In this document: piece after piece, positions 42,001-50,295 of the stretch
How the letters are laid out: the number at the start of each line of letters is the position of its first letter
Numbering within the stretch: position 1 is the stretch's first letter
Assembly: GCA_018433975.1 (NCBI GenBank)
Contig: JAHDQE010000011.1
Location: 1-64,000, forward strand
Direction: 5' to 3'
Length of the DNA stretch: 64,000 bases
Origin: Ornatilinea sp.
GTDB lineage: Bacteria > Chloroflexota > Anaerolineae > Anaerolineales > Anaerolineaceae
Made by a program: the position numbers and the translations under genes
The notes under the pieces: generated by a model
Seen by the model: the letters and a program-made list of their open reading frames with translations, nothing else
What the model was told of the DNA's origin: nothing
Databases searched by the model: none

Positions 42001-45000
42001 AACCGATTCCGGCAAGTTGTATAACACGGCTACAGCGGACGGAACTTATGGGGTTGCCCCGGTTGAGTCCGACCCTTCTTCTGCCACCTATGGGACCTCC
42101 GGGTTGACATTGAGCAAGAGTGTGACGGATGACTATTTTACGGCTGAAGGCGACTCGCTTGAATACAGCTATGTCGTAACCAACACCGGGAATGTCCCTT
42201 TGTACGGTCCGGTTACCGTCAGCGATGACAAAGTTTCGGTAACCTGTCCCTCCGTAACCTCAGTGGGTGATGGGGATAACTACCTGGACCCCGCCGATTA
42301 TCCGGCCGGTTCGGGCAGCACTGCTGAAAGTGTAACCTGTACCGCAACCTATACGATCATCGCAGATGATGTCACTGCCGGTTCTGTCACAAATACCGCA
42401 TCTGCTACTGTGGATGGGGTTACGTCGCCTGACGATGCGGAAACGGCTTATCTGGCTGCATTGACCATCGATAAAGACACAAGCACGGCCTCTGTTAATG
42501 CAGATGGGACGGTGACTTATACCATTGAGGTAGAAAACACAGGTTCTATAGCTCTTACCGACTTTCAGGTAACCGACTCCCTGCCTTTCACAAGTGGAGA
42601 ATATACCGTCACCAATGTGACTGCGTTGGTTACTTCGGGATCGATTACCGCGAATTTCCCCGGGTATGATGGTTCTCCTGCCAACGCGGAGCTTCTGGCA
42701 GGTACAGACACACTCGAAGTGGGAGCAACGGCAACGATTACGATCACCGTGGCATTGAGTGATGCGACACCCGGTACATACGATAATACGGCTACTGCAA
42801 CCACCACAGAAACAGGATCGTTAGATGATGACGGTACGCAGGCCAATGACCCCGGTACACCGGGCGGCAGCAGCGATCCGGAAGATGATGAAGACGTAAC
42901 CATCCTAGGTGCTCCCGAACTTGGATTAAGCAAGAGCGACGGGGTGGACGAAGTGAGCGCCGGAGGAACAACGACCTATACCCTGACCGTCTCGAACACC
43001 GGCAACGCGGACAGCAGCGGGACAATTACGGTTGTGGACGTTCTCCCGACCGGATTAAGCGTAACAGACGGTGCGCTGACTCTGGGCGGAACCAATGCCG
43101 GAGACTGGAACTGTAACGCAGCCAGTAATGTGATCACCTGCACCAGCAGCGCGGTGATTGCGGCCAGCACCGGAACTAGTACATTTACCTTCACAGTGGA
43201 TGTGGACGCGGACGCTACCGGAACGCTGTTGAACCAGGCACAGGTAGGCGGCGGCAGTGACCCGACCAATCCGGATGCACCCACCGGCACTACAGCCGGA
43301 CAGTGTACCGCCACAGACACCCCCAATGAGGGCTGCGCGGTGGACAGCGACACGGCTACTTCCCCAGATTTGAGTCTGGTGAAAAGCAATAGCGTGGATG
43401 AAGTGAGTGCAGGAGGCACAACAACCTACACTCTGACCGTCTCGAACACCGGCAATGTGGACAGCAGCGGGACAGTCACGGTTGTGGACGTACTCCCGAG
43501 CGGGTTGAGCGTGACGGATGGTGCGCTGACTCTGGGCGGAACCAATGCCGGAGACTGGAACTGCACTGCAGCCAGCAATGTGATCACCTGCACCAGCAGC
43601 GCGGTGATTGCGGCCAGCACCGGGACAAGTGAGTTCAACTTCACGGTGGATGTGGATGCAGACGCCAGTGGGACTCTGGATAATTTGGCTCAAGTAGGCG
43701 GCGGCAGCGACCCGACCAACCCAGATGCACCCACCGGCACCACAGCGGGACAGTGCACCGCAACGGATACTCCGAATGAAGGCTGTGCGGTGGACAGCGA
43801 TACTACTATTTCTCCAGATTTGAGTCTTACCAAGAGTGACGGTGTGGATCAGATCAGTGCCGGGGGCACGACAACCTACACCCTGACCGTCTCGAACACC
43901 GGTAATGCAAACAGCAGCGGAACGATCACGGTCGTGGACGTACTCCCAACTGGACTGAGTGTGACGGACGGCGCGCTGACTCTAGGCGGGGCCAACGCCG
44001 GAGACTGGAGCTGCAGCGCGGCCAGTAACGTGATCACCTGCACCAGCAGCGCGGTGATCGCGGCCAGCACCGGAACCAGCGTGTTCAGTTTCACAGTGGA
44101 CATAGATGCGGACGCCAGCGGGACTTTAAATAACCTTGCCCAAGTGGGTGGCGGGGGAGACCCGACCAACCCGGATGCCCCGACCGATACTACGGCCGGA
44201 CAGTGTACTGCTGCGGATACGCCCAACGAAGGCTGTGCGGTGGACAGCGACGCGGCTACTGCCCCCGATCTCGGATTAAGCAAAAACGATGGCGCCAGCC
44301 AGGTCTCAGCGGGTGGAAATACTACCTATACATTAACAATAAGCAACACCGGAAACGCAAATAGCAGCGGAACGATCACGGTCGTGGACGTACTCCCAAC
44401 TGGGCTGAGCGTAACGGACGGTGCGCTAACCCTGGGCGGAGCCAACGCCGGGGACTGGAGCTGTAACGCTGCCAGTAACGTGGTTACCTGTACCAGCAGC
44501 GCGGTGATTGCGGCCAGCACCGGGACGAGCGCGTTCAGCTTCACAGTGGATGTGGACGCAGACTCCAGCGGAACTTTAGATAACCTTGCTCAAGTGGGCG
44601 GCGGGGGAGACCCGACCAACCCGGATGCCCCGACCAGTACCACGGCCGGGCAATGTACTGCTGAAGATACACCTAATGAGGGCTGCGCGGTGGACAGTGA
44701 TACAGCCATTTCTCCAGATTTGAGTCTCTCAAAGAGTAATGGGGTAGATCAGGTGAGCGCTGGAGGCACGACAACTTACACCCTGACCGTCTCGAACACC
44801 GGCAATGCGGCCAGTAGCGGGACGATCACGGTGGTAGATGTGCTGCCAAGCGGGCTGAGTGTGACGGATGGTGCGCTGACTCTGGGCGGAGCCAATGCCG
44901 GGGACTGGAGCTGTAACGCTGCCAGTAACGTGGTTACCTGTACCAGCAGCGCGGTGATCGGGGCCAGCACCGGGACGAGTGTGTTCAGTTTCACGGTAGA

Positions 45001-47449
45001 TGTGGACGCGGATGCCAGCGGAACACTGTTGAATCGGGTACTGGTGGGTGGTGGTGGCGACCCGACCAACCCGGACGCCCCGACCAGCACCACGGCCGGG
45101 CAATGTACTGCTGAAGATACGCCCAATGAGGGCTGCGCGGTGGACAGTGATACGGCTATTGCCCCTAATCTTGGATTAAGCAAAAGCGATGACGCCAGCC
45201 AGGTCTCAGAGGGTGGCACGACAACTTACACCCTGACCGTCTCGAACACCGGCAATGCGGCCAGCAGCGGGACGATCACAGTGGTGGACGTACTCCCAAC
45301 CGGATTAAGCGTAACAGACGGCGCGCTGACTCTGGGCGGAGCCAACGCCGGGGATTGGAGCTGTAACGCTGCCAGCAATGTGATCACCTGCACCAGCAGT
45401 GCGGTGATCGCGGCCAGCACCGGGACGAGCGCGTTCAGTTTTACGGTAGATGTGGACGCGGATGCCAGTGGGACTCTGGATAATCTGGCTCAGGTGGGCG
45501 GCGGTGGCGACCCGACCAACCCGGATGCCCCGACCGATACTACAGCCGGACAGTGCACTGCCACGGATACGCCGAACGAAGGCTGTGCGGTGGACAGCGA
45601 TACGGCTATTGCCCCCAATCTGAACCTTGCCAAGAGTGATGGTGTGGATCAGATCAGTGTTGGAGACACAACGACCTACACCCTGACCGTCTCGAACACC
45701 GGTAATGCAGACAGCAGTGGGACAATCACGGTTGTGGATGTGCTCCCGAGTGGGTTAAGCGTAACGGATGGCGCGCTGACCCTGGGCGGAACCAATGCCG
45801 GAGACTGGAGCTGCAGCGCAGCCAGTAATGTGATTACCTGTACCAGCAGCGCGGTGATCGCGGCCAGCACCGGGACGAGTGCGTTCAGCTTCACAGTGGA
45901 TGTGGATGCAGACGCCAGCGGGACCCTGTTGAACCAGGCACAGGTGGGCGGCGGCAGCGACCCGACCAACCCGAATGCCCCAACCACTACCACCGTAGAG
46001 GAATGTACGGGCGCGAGTACCCCGAATGAGGGCTGCGCGGTGGACAGCGATGATGCGGCAGGTATCGGCGTTACAAAAACGATCACCAATGTCACTTTTG
46101 AAGCGGACCAATTCGTCCGGCTCAATTATTCAATCCTGGTAGAGAATTCAGGAAATACAACGCTGAACAATATTCAGGTTACGGATGATTTGACAGCAAC
46201 ATTTGCTCTTGCCGACTCGTTCAGCGTGGAATCTCTGTCATCCACTACCCTTTCTGTCAATGTGAATTTTGACGGGGACACGGATGGCGGCTTGAATCCG
46301 GATCATGTCCACCTACTGACAGGCACGGATTCACTGGCTGTAGGGGCAAGTGGAACGATTCTTATGGAGGTCCTTGTTGATACGGGCGGCAGATCCGACA
46401 TTTACACCAATGAAGCCGTTGCCACGGGCAGGACAGCCTTGGGGTTGGATGTTGAGGACAGCGATTCTATCCCCGGCCCCAGCTTTATTGACCCGGCCGT
46501 AACCAAGGCGGTGGACGTCTCTCAGGCAGCAGTTGGAGATCTGGTTACGTTCACTATTACGGTGGTCAATAACGGCACAGTTGCAGCTTCAAATGTCGTC
46601 GTAACGGACGCCTTGCCGGATAACCTGAATTATGTCAGTGCGACGTCTATTGATACGGCGACGAGCGCACCCCGCGGAACGATTACGCTGGTTCCGCCCC
46701 GGACCGTCAGCGTTGCGATTGGGGACCTCGATACAACCGATGTGATTGAAATTACCATCGTCACCCGTGTTAATTCCCTGGGACAGCCGCCTATTCAGAA
46801 TGAAGCCCTGGTGGAAGCGGACCCACCAGCCGATGGAGTTTCCCCGGACCCAACACAGAACAATACCTTTGCGGTGAGCTTCCGTGTGGTCTCGTCAAAC
46901 AGTACCAATACGAATAACATCGACAGCGTTATCACACTGCCTGTAACCGGCTTTGCACCCAACCAGGTCACCGTTTTGCCAGAACAAAAAATGGATCAAT
47001 CTTATTCCGACCTCGGTAATTTTTGGCTGGAGATACCGGATATCGGCGTAAAAACGCCTATTGTTGGGGTACCTTTATCCGATGGGGTGTGGGATGTGGA
47101 TTGGCTGTGGAATCAGTCCGGTTGGCTGCACGGAACGGCATTCCCAACCTGGGAAGGGAACAGTGTTTTAACCGGACATGTTTATCTGCCAAACGGCCGC
47201 CCAGGGCCCTTCATTGATTTGAAAGAATTGAGTTGGGGAGATCAGATCATTGTACATTATCAGGGACATCGCTATACCTATGAAGTGCGTGAAGTGGAGC
47301 GCGTTTCGCCCCAAGATCTGTCTCCATTGCAGCACGAGGATCGCTCGTGGATAACATTGATCACCTGCCAGGGTTATGATGAAACCCGCGACCTGTATAA
47401 CTGGCGGTTGGCGGTCAAGGCGGTTCAGATCTCTGCAGAGTCCGAATAG
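39089..47449 (+). CDS. Giant DUF11-repeat surface protein with LPVTG motif and C-terminal sortase domain
   Basis: 2,786 residues. Signal peptide 1-31 (cut after TVHA). Residues about 32-330 form an N-terminal region with no recognised domain, followed by several DUF11/Ig-like domains and a discoidin-like insert (about 465-625). Residues 1276-2325 are seven tandem units of exactly 150 residues, each with four cysteines (DWxCxAASNVITC and AGQCTAxDTPNEGC). Two more beta domains follow (about 2330-2600), then LPVTG at 2617-2621. From about 2628 to the end is a sortase fold: His2697 in LTGHVYLPNG, Cys2760 in ITLITCQGYD, Arg2773 in YNWRLAV, the complete catalytic triad. No hydrophobic tail with basic end follows LPVTG. 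Probably secreted or surface-anchored. Terminator at 47467. Confidence 0.93.
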   Translation: MLRRNLVHIQHLVGLFVILSLLFQPQATVHAASAVTIEPITWNVVGLDSNNVNVGPNEFPIGARACNPSSNSVSLLDVEADFVWLSGGTTNDDTYIHLRPGSLDPIQSDPQIDLAPGECYDFYFEVEVSRNSSSYDQTRRYRIDISYEDPDFVDRQVVNSPTPREVYVERLISQNRNETTNMRVDGVAIPVGGAMNLMVGEIYTITLDAKTATQGYEQIESFIHFPNTIFQVLDVSTSYSADTSAYVDNPNDQLYGDSCLWENNPDDPNYRSCLDVGKNGGIVQVDYTIKIISGAGTSDSLNSLIYDFSGSSYHYNSDYSSSYRSFNIIGPSNINISKRFLPDSIAPGETSTLAITLTNPTTTTVSGANFTDPLPTGMIVDSPTGATTSGCGTPTFAPAANDTSLAFSDGTIAANSSCTIKVNVTVSSDGSYDNGTDNLFINDTVDTENSASATLTAGSAASCLPDQTLATWTFPTGSSATAPAYTTKAGNVATAVSSTTTSSPAIETNTGNPAPSWSGQGFPGGAYFQFRLDTNKYSDIAITFDHVETTASWNTAAVTVSSSADGLTFTSAGSSTLSSTLQSSTFNAGTGATFFRISATGAQNNNSRFAIDNVTFTGCLVADPPPTLVKAFSSDPIIVGESSTLTFTIDNSDVAAVDLTGINFSDSLPAGLEVANPPNAGTTCAGSPTWSPTAGATSLTFGTPTGATLATGSSCTAYVDITATTPGQFENISGSISSTQSGENKTSDGYATDTLSAIAPPDISKSFAQTTILTGSTTDLSFQISNPNPSTALTGIAFTDTLPTGLTVADSSSSQCGGTLTSTAVTGLIAFSGGSLAANDSCTFTLPVTGVTAGTKVNTTSIVTSVEGGDGDSATATVYVKDPAPELKVLKQVGLSSASEGVWSKFLEINSLPTNVYYKFTVENVGDVDLTDVSITDAELSNVSVDLSGCSWANLTTADPIQVCVVGPLTVTDSGKLYNTATADGTYGVAPVESDPSSATYGTSGLTLSKSVTDDYFTAEGDSLEYSYVVTNTGNVPLYGPVTVSDDKVSVTCPSVTSVGDGDNYLDPADYPAGSGSTAESVTCTATYTIIADDVTAGSVTNTASATVDGVTSPDDAETAYLAALTIDKDTSTASVNADGTVTYTIEVENTGSIALTDFQVTDSLPFTSGEYTVTNVTALVTSGSITANFPGYDGSPANAELLAGTDTLEVGATATITITVALSDATPGTYDNTATATTTETGSLDDDGTQANDPGTPGGSSDPEDDEDVTILGAPELGLSKSDGVDEVSAGGTTTYTLTVSNTGNADSSGTITVVDVLPTGLSVTDGALTLGGTNAGDWNCNAASNVITCTSSAVIAASTGTSTFTFTVDVDADATGTLLNQAQVGGGSDPTNPDAPTGTTAGQCTATDTPNEGCAVDSDTATSPDLSLVKSNSVDEVSAGGTTTYTLTVSNTGNVDSSGTVTVVDVLPSGLSVTDGALTLGGTNAGDWNCTAASNVITCTSSAVIAASTGTSEFNFTVDVDADASGTLDNLAQVGGGSDPTNPDAPTGTTAGQCTATDTPNEGCAVDSDTTISPDLSLTKSDGVDQISAGGTTTYTLTVSNTGNANSSGTITVVDVLPTGLSVTDGALTLGGANAGDWSCSAASNVITCTSSAVIAASTGTSVFSFTVDIDADASGTLNNLAQVGGGGDPTNPDAPTDTTAGQCTAADTPNEGCAVDSDAATAPDLGLSKNDGASQVSAGGNTTYTLTISNTGNANSSGTITVVDVLPTGLSVTDGALTLGGANAGDWSCNAASNVVTCTSSAVIAASTGTSAFSFTVDVDADSSGTLDNLAQVGGGGDPTNPDAPTSTTAGQCTAEDTPNEGCAVDSDTAISPDLSLSKSNGVDQVSAGGTTTYTLTVSNTGNAASSGTITVVDVLPSGLSVTDGALTLGGANAGDWSCNAASNVVTCTSSAVIGASTGTSVFSFTVDVDADASGTLLNRVLVGGGGDPTNPDAPTSTTAGQCTAEDTPNEGCAVDSDTAIAPNLGLSKSDDASQVSEGGTTTYTLTVSNTGNAASSGTITVVDVLPTGLSVTDGALTLGGANAGDWSCNAASNVITCTSSAVIAASTGTSAFSFTVDVDADASGTLDNLAQVGGGGDPTNPDAPTDTTAGQCTATDTPNEGCAVDSDTAIAPNLNLAKSDGVDQISVGDTTTYTLTVSNTGNADSSGTITVVDVLPSGLSVTDGALTLGGTNAGDWSCSAASNVITCTSSAVIAASTGTSAFSFTVDVDADASGTLLNQAQVGGGSDPTNPNAPTTTTVEECTGASTPNEGCAVDSDDAAGIGVTKTITNVTFEADQFVRLNYSILVENSGNTTLNNIQVTDDLTATFALADSFSVESLSSTTLSVNVNFDGDTDGGLNPDHVHLLTGTDSLAVGASGTILMEVLVDTGGRSDIYTNEAVATGRTALGLDVEDSDSIPGPSFIDPAVTKAVDVSQAAVGDLVTFTITVVNNGTVAASNVVVTDALPDNLNYVSATSIDTATSAPRGTITLVPPRTVSVAIGDLDTTDVIEITIVTRVNSLGQPPIQNEALVEADPPADGVSPDPTQNNTFAVSFRVVSSNSTNTNNIDSVITLPVTGFAPNQVTVLPEQKMDQSYSDLGNFWLEIPDIGVKTPIVGVPLSDGVWDVDWLWNQSGWLHGTAFPTWEGNSVLTGHVYLPNGRPGPFIDLKELSWGDQIIVHYQGHRYTYEVREVERVSPQDLSPLQHEDRSWITLITCQGYDETRDLYNWRLAVKAVQISAESE
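42914..46063 (+). repeat. Seven tandem 450-bp coding repeats
   Basis: Units begin at 42914, 43364, 43814, 44264, 44714, 45164 and 45614, each exactly 450 bp with no insertion or deletion; the marker CCCGACCAA recurs at 43261, 43711, 44161, 44611, 45061, 45511 and 45961. They are highly similar but not identical at DNA level, in frame throughout, and encode DUF11-type Ig domains. The even length indicates expansion or gene conversion by homologous recombination. Confidence 0.97.
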
Positions 47450-47466
47450 ATTTGAGAAGAGAAAAT

Positions 47467-47504
47467 ATCAGCCCCTTCCATGCGGAAGGGGCTGATTTCT
47501 TTTT
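47467..47504 (+). terminator. Intrinsic terminator after surface-protein gene
   Basis: ATCAGCCCCTTCC (47467-47479) / GGAAGGGGCTGAT (47484-47496), 13-bp perfect stem, loop ATGC, followed by TTCTTTTT. It also faces the convergent phosphatase gene. Confidence 0.92.
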
Positions 47505-47515
47505 GGGGTAAATCT

Positions 47516-48049
47516 TTACCTGCCTTTTTCCCAGGACAGGATCATATTGAATTGTGAGTCGCTCTCAGGGGACTGCATCCAGGCGTTGGGCATCCCTTCC
47601 CGCAGGCGGGCAATCTCATCCAGCGCAGCCGGCCCCTCCATACCTTGACGCACCAGATAACAGCCAACGACTGTGCCGGTGCGGCCGATGCCGCCCCAAC
47701 AATGGACATAAACACCTTTGCCTTGATTTAACGCAGTATTGATCGTATCCAGAATAGCGGCCATGGTCTGATAGGAGGCGATGTCGTAATCGGGGATCGG
47801 AAAACGCTGGTACATCGCCTCAACGTCATGCCAATTTGCCTGTTCCCTCAGAATGGATTCGTAAGGAGGCAGCTGTCCTTCTTCCGTAAGGTCAATAAAT
47901 ACCCGGATACCTGCATCCAGTATACGGCCGATTCGGGTACGCGTCTGGTCTTCAAAATAACTGTCGCCCGGGTATTCTCCGGCGAGGAATTTGCCCGGAA
48001 TTACCCAGTAGGACTTCGCAAAAGGGGTTGGCAAAGTATTTTCAGACAT
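47516..48049 (-). CDS. Dual-specificity/tyrosine phosphatase-like protein
   Basis: 177 residues. Cysteine-based phosphatase with the P-loop HCWGGIGRTG: nucleophile Cys117 and Arg123 (CX5R). N-terminal WVIPGKFLAGEYPGD and FIDLTEEGQLPPYE, and the general-acid region FPIPDYDIAS, match the small DSP/PTP group found in bacteria and archaea. It removes phosphate from Tyr/Ser/Thr or from small molecules. The adjacent SDR gene lies 24 nt upstream on the same strand, suggesting an operon. Substrate unknown. Confidence 0.9.
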   Translation of the reverse strand: MSENTLPTPFAKSYWVIPGKFLAGEYPGDSYFEDQTRTRIGRILDAGIRVFIDLTEEGQLPPYESILREQANWHDVEAMYQRFPIPDYDIASYQTMAAILDTINTALNQGKGVYVHCWGGIGRTGTVVGCYLVRQGMEGPAALDEIARLREGMPNAWMQSPESDSQFNMILSWEKGR

Positions 48050-48073
48050 GTTTATTCTGGGGTCCCCCCAGTT

Positions 48074-48823
48074 TTAACTCAGATAGGTGCGCCCGCCATC
48101 GATCATGACGACTTCGCCACACATAAAATCGGATTCCTCGGAAGCCAGCCAACTGATCCAATGTGCCACGTCTTCCGGTTCTCCAATGCGGCCCAATGGA
48201 ATCTGACGGGTCTTTTCATCCAATTCTTCTTGAGAGAAGATCCCTTTCATCAGGGGTGTCATAATGGTGCGGGGGGCAATGGCGTTTACAATAATTCCCT
48301 GAGGCGTCAGATCCCGTGCGATTGCACGGGTGAACCCGTTCAATCCGGCTTTGGAAGCAGCATAAGCCGCGCCGGCACCTGTCCCGGTGAGGGCAGATGC
48401 GGAAGAGATAATCACAATCTCACCGTGCCCACGCTTGAGCATGTGCGGGACGGCTGCTTTGCAAGCAATGAAGGCTCCGGTCAGGTTGATGTTGATACAT
48501 TTGTTCCAGTCTTCGAGCGAAATCTCGCTGAATGTGCCTTTTATTGCCGCACCGGCGTTGCAGATCAGGATATCAATACCGCCGAGTTCCCGGGCCGTTG
48601 CATCGGCGAAGGATTTCATCTCTTCCATGTTGGTGATATCCACCTGTTGGAAGAAAGCCTGACATCCGGCAGATTTCAGCTCTGAAAGGGTCTCCTGCCC
48701 TGCCTGCGCGTCAATATCGCAGAAAGCTACTTTTGCTCCCTGACCGGCAAATTCCTGAGCGGCAACTTTTCCAATACCTTTAGCTGCACCGGTAATGACA
48801 ACAACTTTATTGGTGTGTTTCAT
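48074..48823 (-). CDS. Short-chain dehydrogenase/reductase
   Basis: 249 residues, classical SDR length. NAD(P)-binding TGAAKGIG (residues 11-18), acidic residue in AFCDIDAQ suggests NAD preference (inference), NAG motif at 89-91 (ICNAGA), catalytic Ser about 141, Tyr154 and Lys158 in GAAYAASKAGL. The C-terminal CGEVVMIDGGRTYLS is the usual end. It reduces or oxidises a hydroxyl/keto group on an unknown substrate, in the cytoplasm. Probably co-transcribed with the phosphatase downstream; the upstream AIR-synthase-like gene is 80 nt away on the same strand. Confidence 0.94.
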   Translation of the reverse strand: MKHTNKVVVITGAAKGIGKVAAQEFAGQGAKVAFCDIDAQAGQETLSELKSAGCQAFFQQVDITNMEEMKSFADATARELGGIDILICNAGAAIKGTFSEISLEDWNKCININLTGAFIACKAAVPHMLKRGHGEIVIISSASALTGTGAGAAYAASKAGLNGFTRAIARDLTPQGIIVNAIAPRTIMTPLMKGIFSQEELDEKTRQIPLGRIGEPEDVAHWISWLASEESDFMCGEVVMIDGGRTYLS

Positions 48824-48903
48824 GAACTTTTCCTCGTTTTCAAAAATTAATTAGTACCCGATTGTGATGGACCGGGTTAGATGCAAGATTGGATATCTGT
48901 TCT

Positions 48904-49923
48904 TCAAGAGGCGTATACTTTTCCGATTTCATCCTGTTCCGGATGCTCCAGTGCGTGCTCCACGCCATTTGTTGTAATCCAGACAGCAGGTGTTCCTGCC
49001 GAAACCTGTCCAATGTCCGTGCAGCGAATACCGGAATCTTCCAGTGTGCTTTGGATTTTGCCAGCATCCTGTGCATCGACGGTCATCAGCAGTGCACCAG
49101 ATGCAATTGTTCCCAGAGGGTTTAATCCAAAGAAGCTGCAAATTTTTTGAGAAAGCTCCGGGATGTGAACAGCTTCGCGATTGACCCGCAAAACATTTCC
49201 GCTGGCTTCTGCCAGTTCCCACAAGGCAGCGGCCAGACCGCCTTCGGTAGGATCGTGCATGGCGGTCACCTTGCCGGCACTTAAGGCCAGGTTGGCATCC
49301 CGCGTTACGCCGATACCCGGCTGGTGCAGGAAATCCGCAGCTTTGCGTAATTCGGCTTCGGTCAGGACAGCGCGCAGTTGACCCGGGAATTCCCTTGCCA
49401 GAATAGAGGTGGCCTCAATGGGAATTCCTTTGGTCAGCAGGATGCGATCCCCGGGACGGGCACCGCGCGGCGTAACCAGACGATCCTTTTCCACTTCGCC
49501 AATCAACGTCCCCACCAGGATGGGGCGGTCGAGGCTGTGGGTGACTTCAGTGTGACCTCCAATTACTGTGATACCCAGAGACGCACAGGCATCGTGAAGC
49601 TGCTGATTGATGCGCAAAACATCCTCGCGGGTCGTTTTGCCTTCCGGGAGTAAGAGTGTGTTGAGGAACCAGAGGGGTGTGGCACCAGTGGTAGCCAAAT
49701 CGTTGGCGTTAACCTGAACCGAATACCAGCCGATTTCGTCCGTGGCAAAGGTGATTGGGTCAGATTTCAGGACCATATACCGTTCGCCGATATCCACCAC
49801 GGCACAGTCTATTCCGACACCCGGCCCCAGGATAATTCGATCATCATCTGTTTTATTGGAATATAAAATCTGATTCAACAGTTCAAGAGGAAGTTTTCCT
49901 AAAGGCAAAGTTTGTTGTGTCAT
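48904..49923 (-). CDS. AIR synthase/HypE-superfamily protein
   Basis: 339 residues. ATP-binding PurM/HypE/SelD superfamily fold: GPGVGIDCAVVDIG near the N-terminus, YSVQVNANDLATTGATPLWFLNTLLLP, IGGHTEVTHSLDRPI, ILLTKGIPIEATSILA, and MHDPTEGGLAAALWELAEASG in the C-terminal domain. It lacks the C-terminal PRVC[GA]-type tail of true HypE and so is not the hydrogenase carbamoyl-dehydratase; it resembles the broader 'AIR synthase related protein' group of unknown substrate. Phosphorylates an amide or carbonyl oxygen in better-known relatives. No hyp genes nearby. Divergent with the MFS gene across a 372-bp gap. Confidence 0.88.
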   Translation of the reverse strand: MTQQTLPLGKLPLELLNQILYSNKTDDDRIILGPGVGIDCAVVDIGERYMVLKSDPITFATDEIGWYSVQVNANDLATTGATPLWFLNTLLLPEGKTTREDVLRINQQLHDACASLGITVIGGHTEVTHSLDRPILVGTLIGEVEKDRLVTPRGARPGDRILLTKGIPIEATSILAREFPGQLRAVLTEAELRKAADFLHQPGIGVTRDANLALSAGKVTAMHDPTEGGLAAALWELAEASGNVLRVNREAVHIPELSQKICSFFGLNPLGTIASGALLMTVDAQDAGKIQSTLEDSGIRCTDIGQVSAGTPAVWITTNGVEHALEHPEQDEIGKVYAS

Positions 49924-50295
49924 GACTCTCCGTAGTTTCTATTCCGGCCGCAGAAAGAGGCGTACTTTTATAGCAACTCTCTTTTAGTTTTAAGCTGAAA
50001 TGGAGCGGTTTTTTATCTTGTTTTCAACCTCCAGCTTCAGCCACGAGATAATTTTACCCCGAAGAAAGCCTCTTTGGATGATGGAGCATTCAATATCTTC
50101 TTTACAATTCTTTTCTGCAAAGTTTTTCCGAGTGACAGGTCTGATTGTAACTCAGAGAAACCGGCACGAGGGCAGGAGAGGGGGCTTCAACCCAAAGCAG
50201 GGCGTATGAGACCAGCTGTTTACAGAATGCAGATAATCCGATAAGATGATGCTGGTGGTGTTATTGAATCAAGCAGAGGTAAACAGGAGCTCTTT
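49924..50295. other. Divergent intergenic region, no gene recognised
   Basis: 372 bases between the divergently read AIR-synthase-like and MFS genes, so it must hold both promoters. The plus-strand frame 50000-50209 has no ribosome site and an unnatural composition. No clear -35/-10 pair or RNA gene was found by eye. Confidence 0.5.

Noticed and set aside
42914..46063. Regularly spaced repeats considered as a CRISPR array
   Set aside because: The period is 450 bp, the units are similar along their whole length, are in frame and code for Ig-like domains; there are no short repeats with unique spacers and no cas genes.
43055..46125. Series of long minus-strand open frames (for example 43055-43693, 44776-45219, 45676-46125) opposite the giant surface-protein gene
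   Set aside because: They are mirror readings of the 450-bp repeats, repeat with the same period, have low-complexity Val/Ser/Pro/Thr composition and no ribosome sites.
48904..49923. Calling this gene hypE
   Set aside because: The C-terminal cysteine tail needed for hydrogenase cyanide-ligand synthesis is absent and no hyp genes are near; kept as AIR-synthase-superfamily protein.
50000..50209. Plus-strand frame of 69 codons in the 372-bp divergent gap
   Set aside because: No ribosome site and no coding character; the region must contain two promoters.
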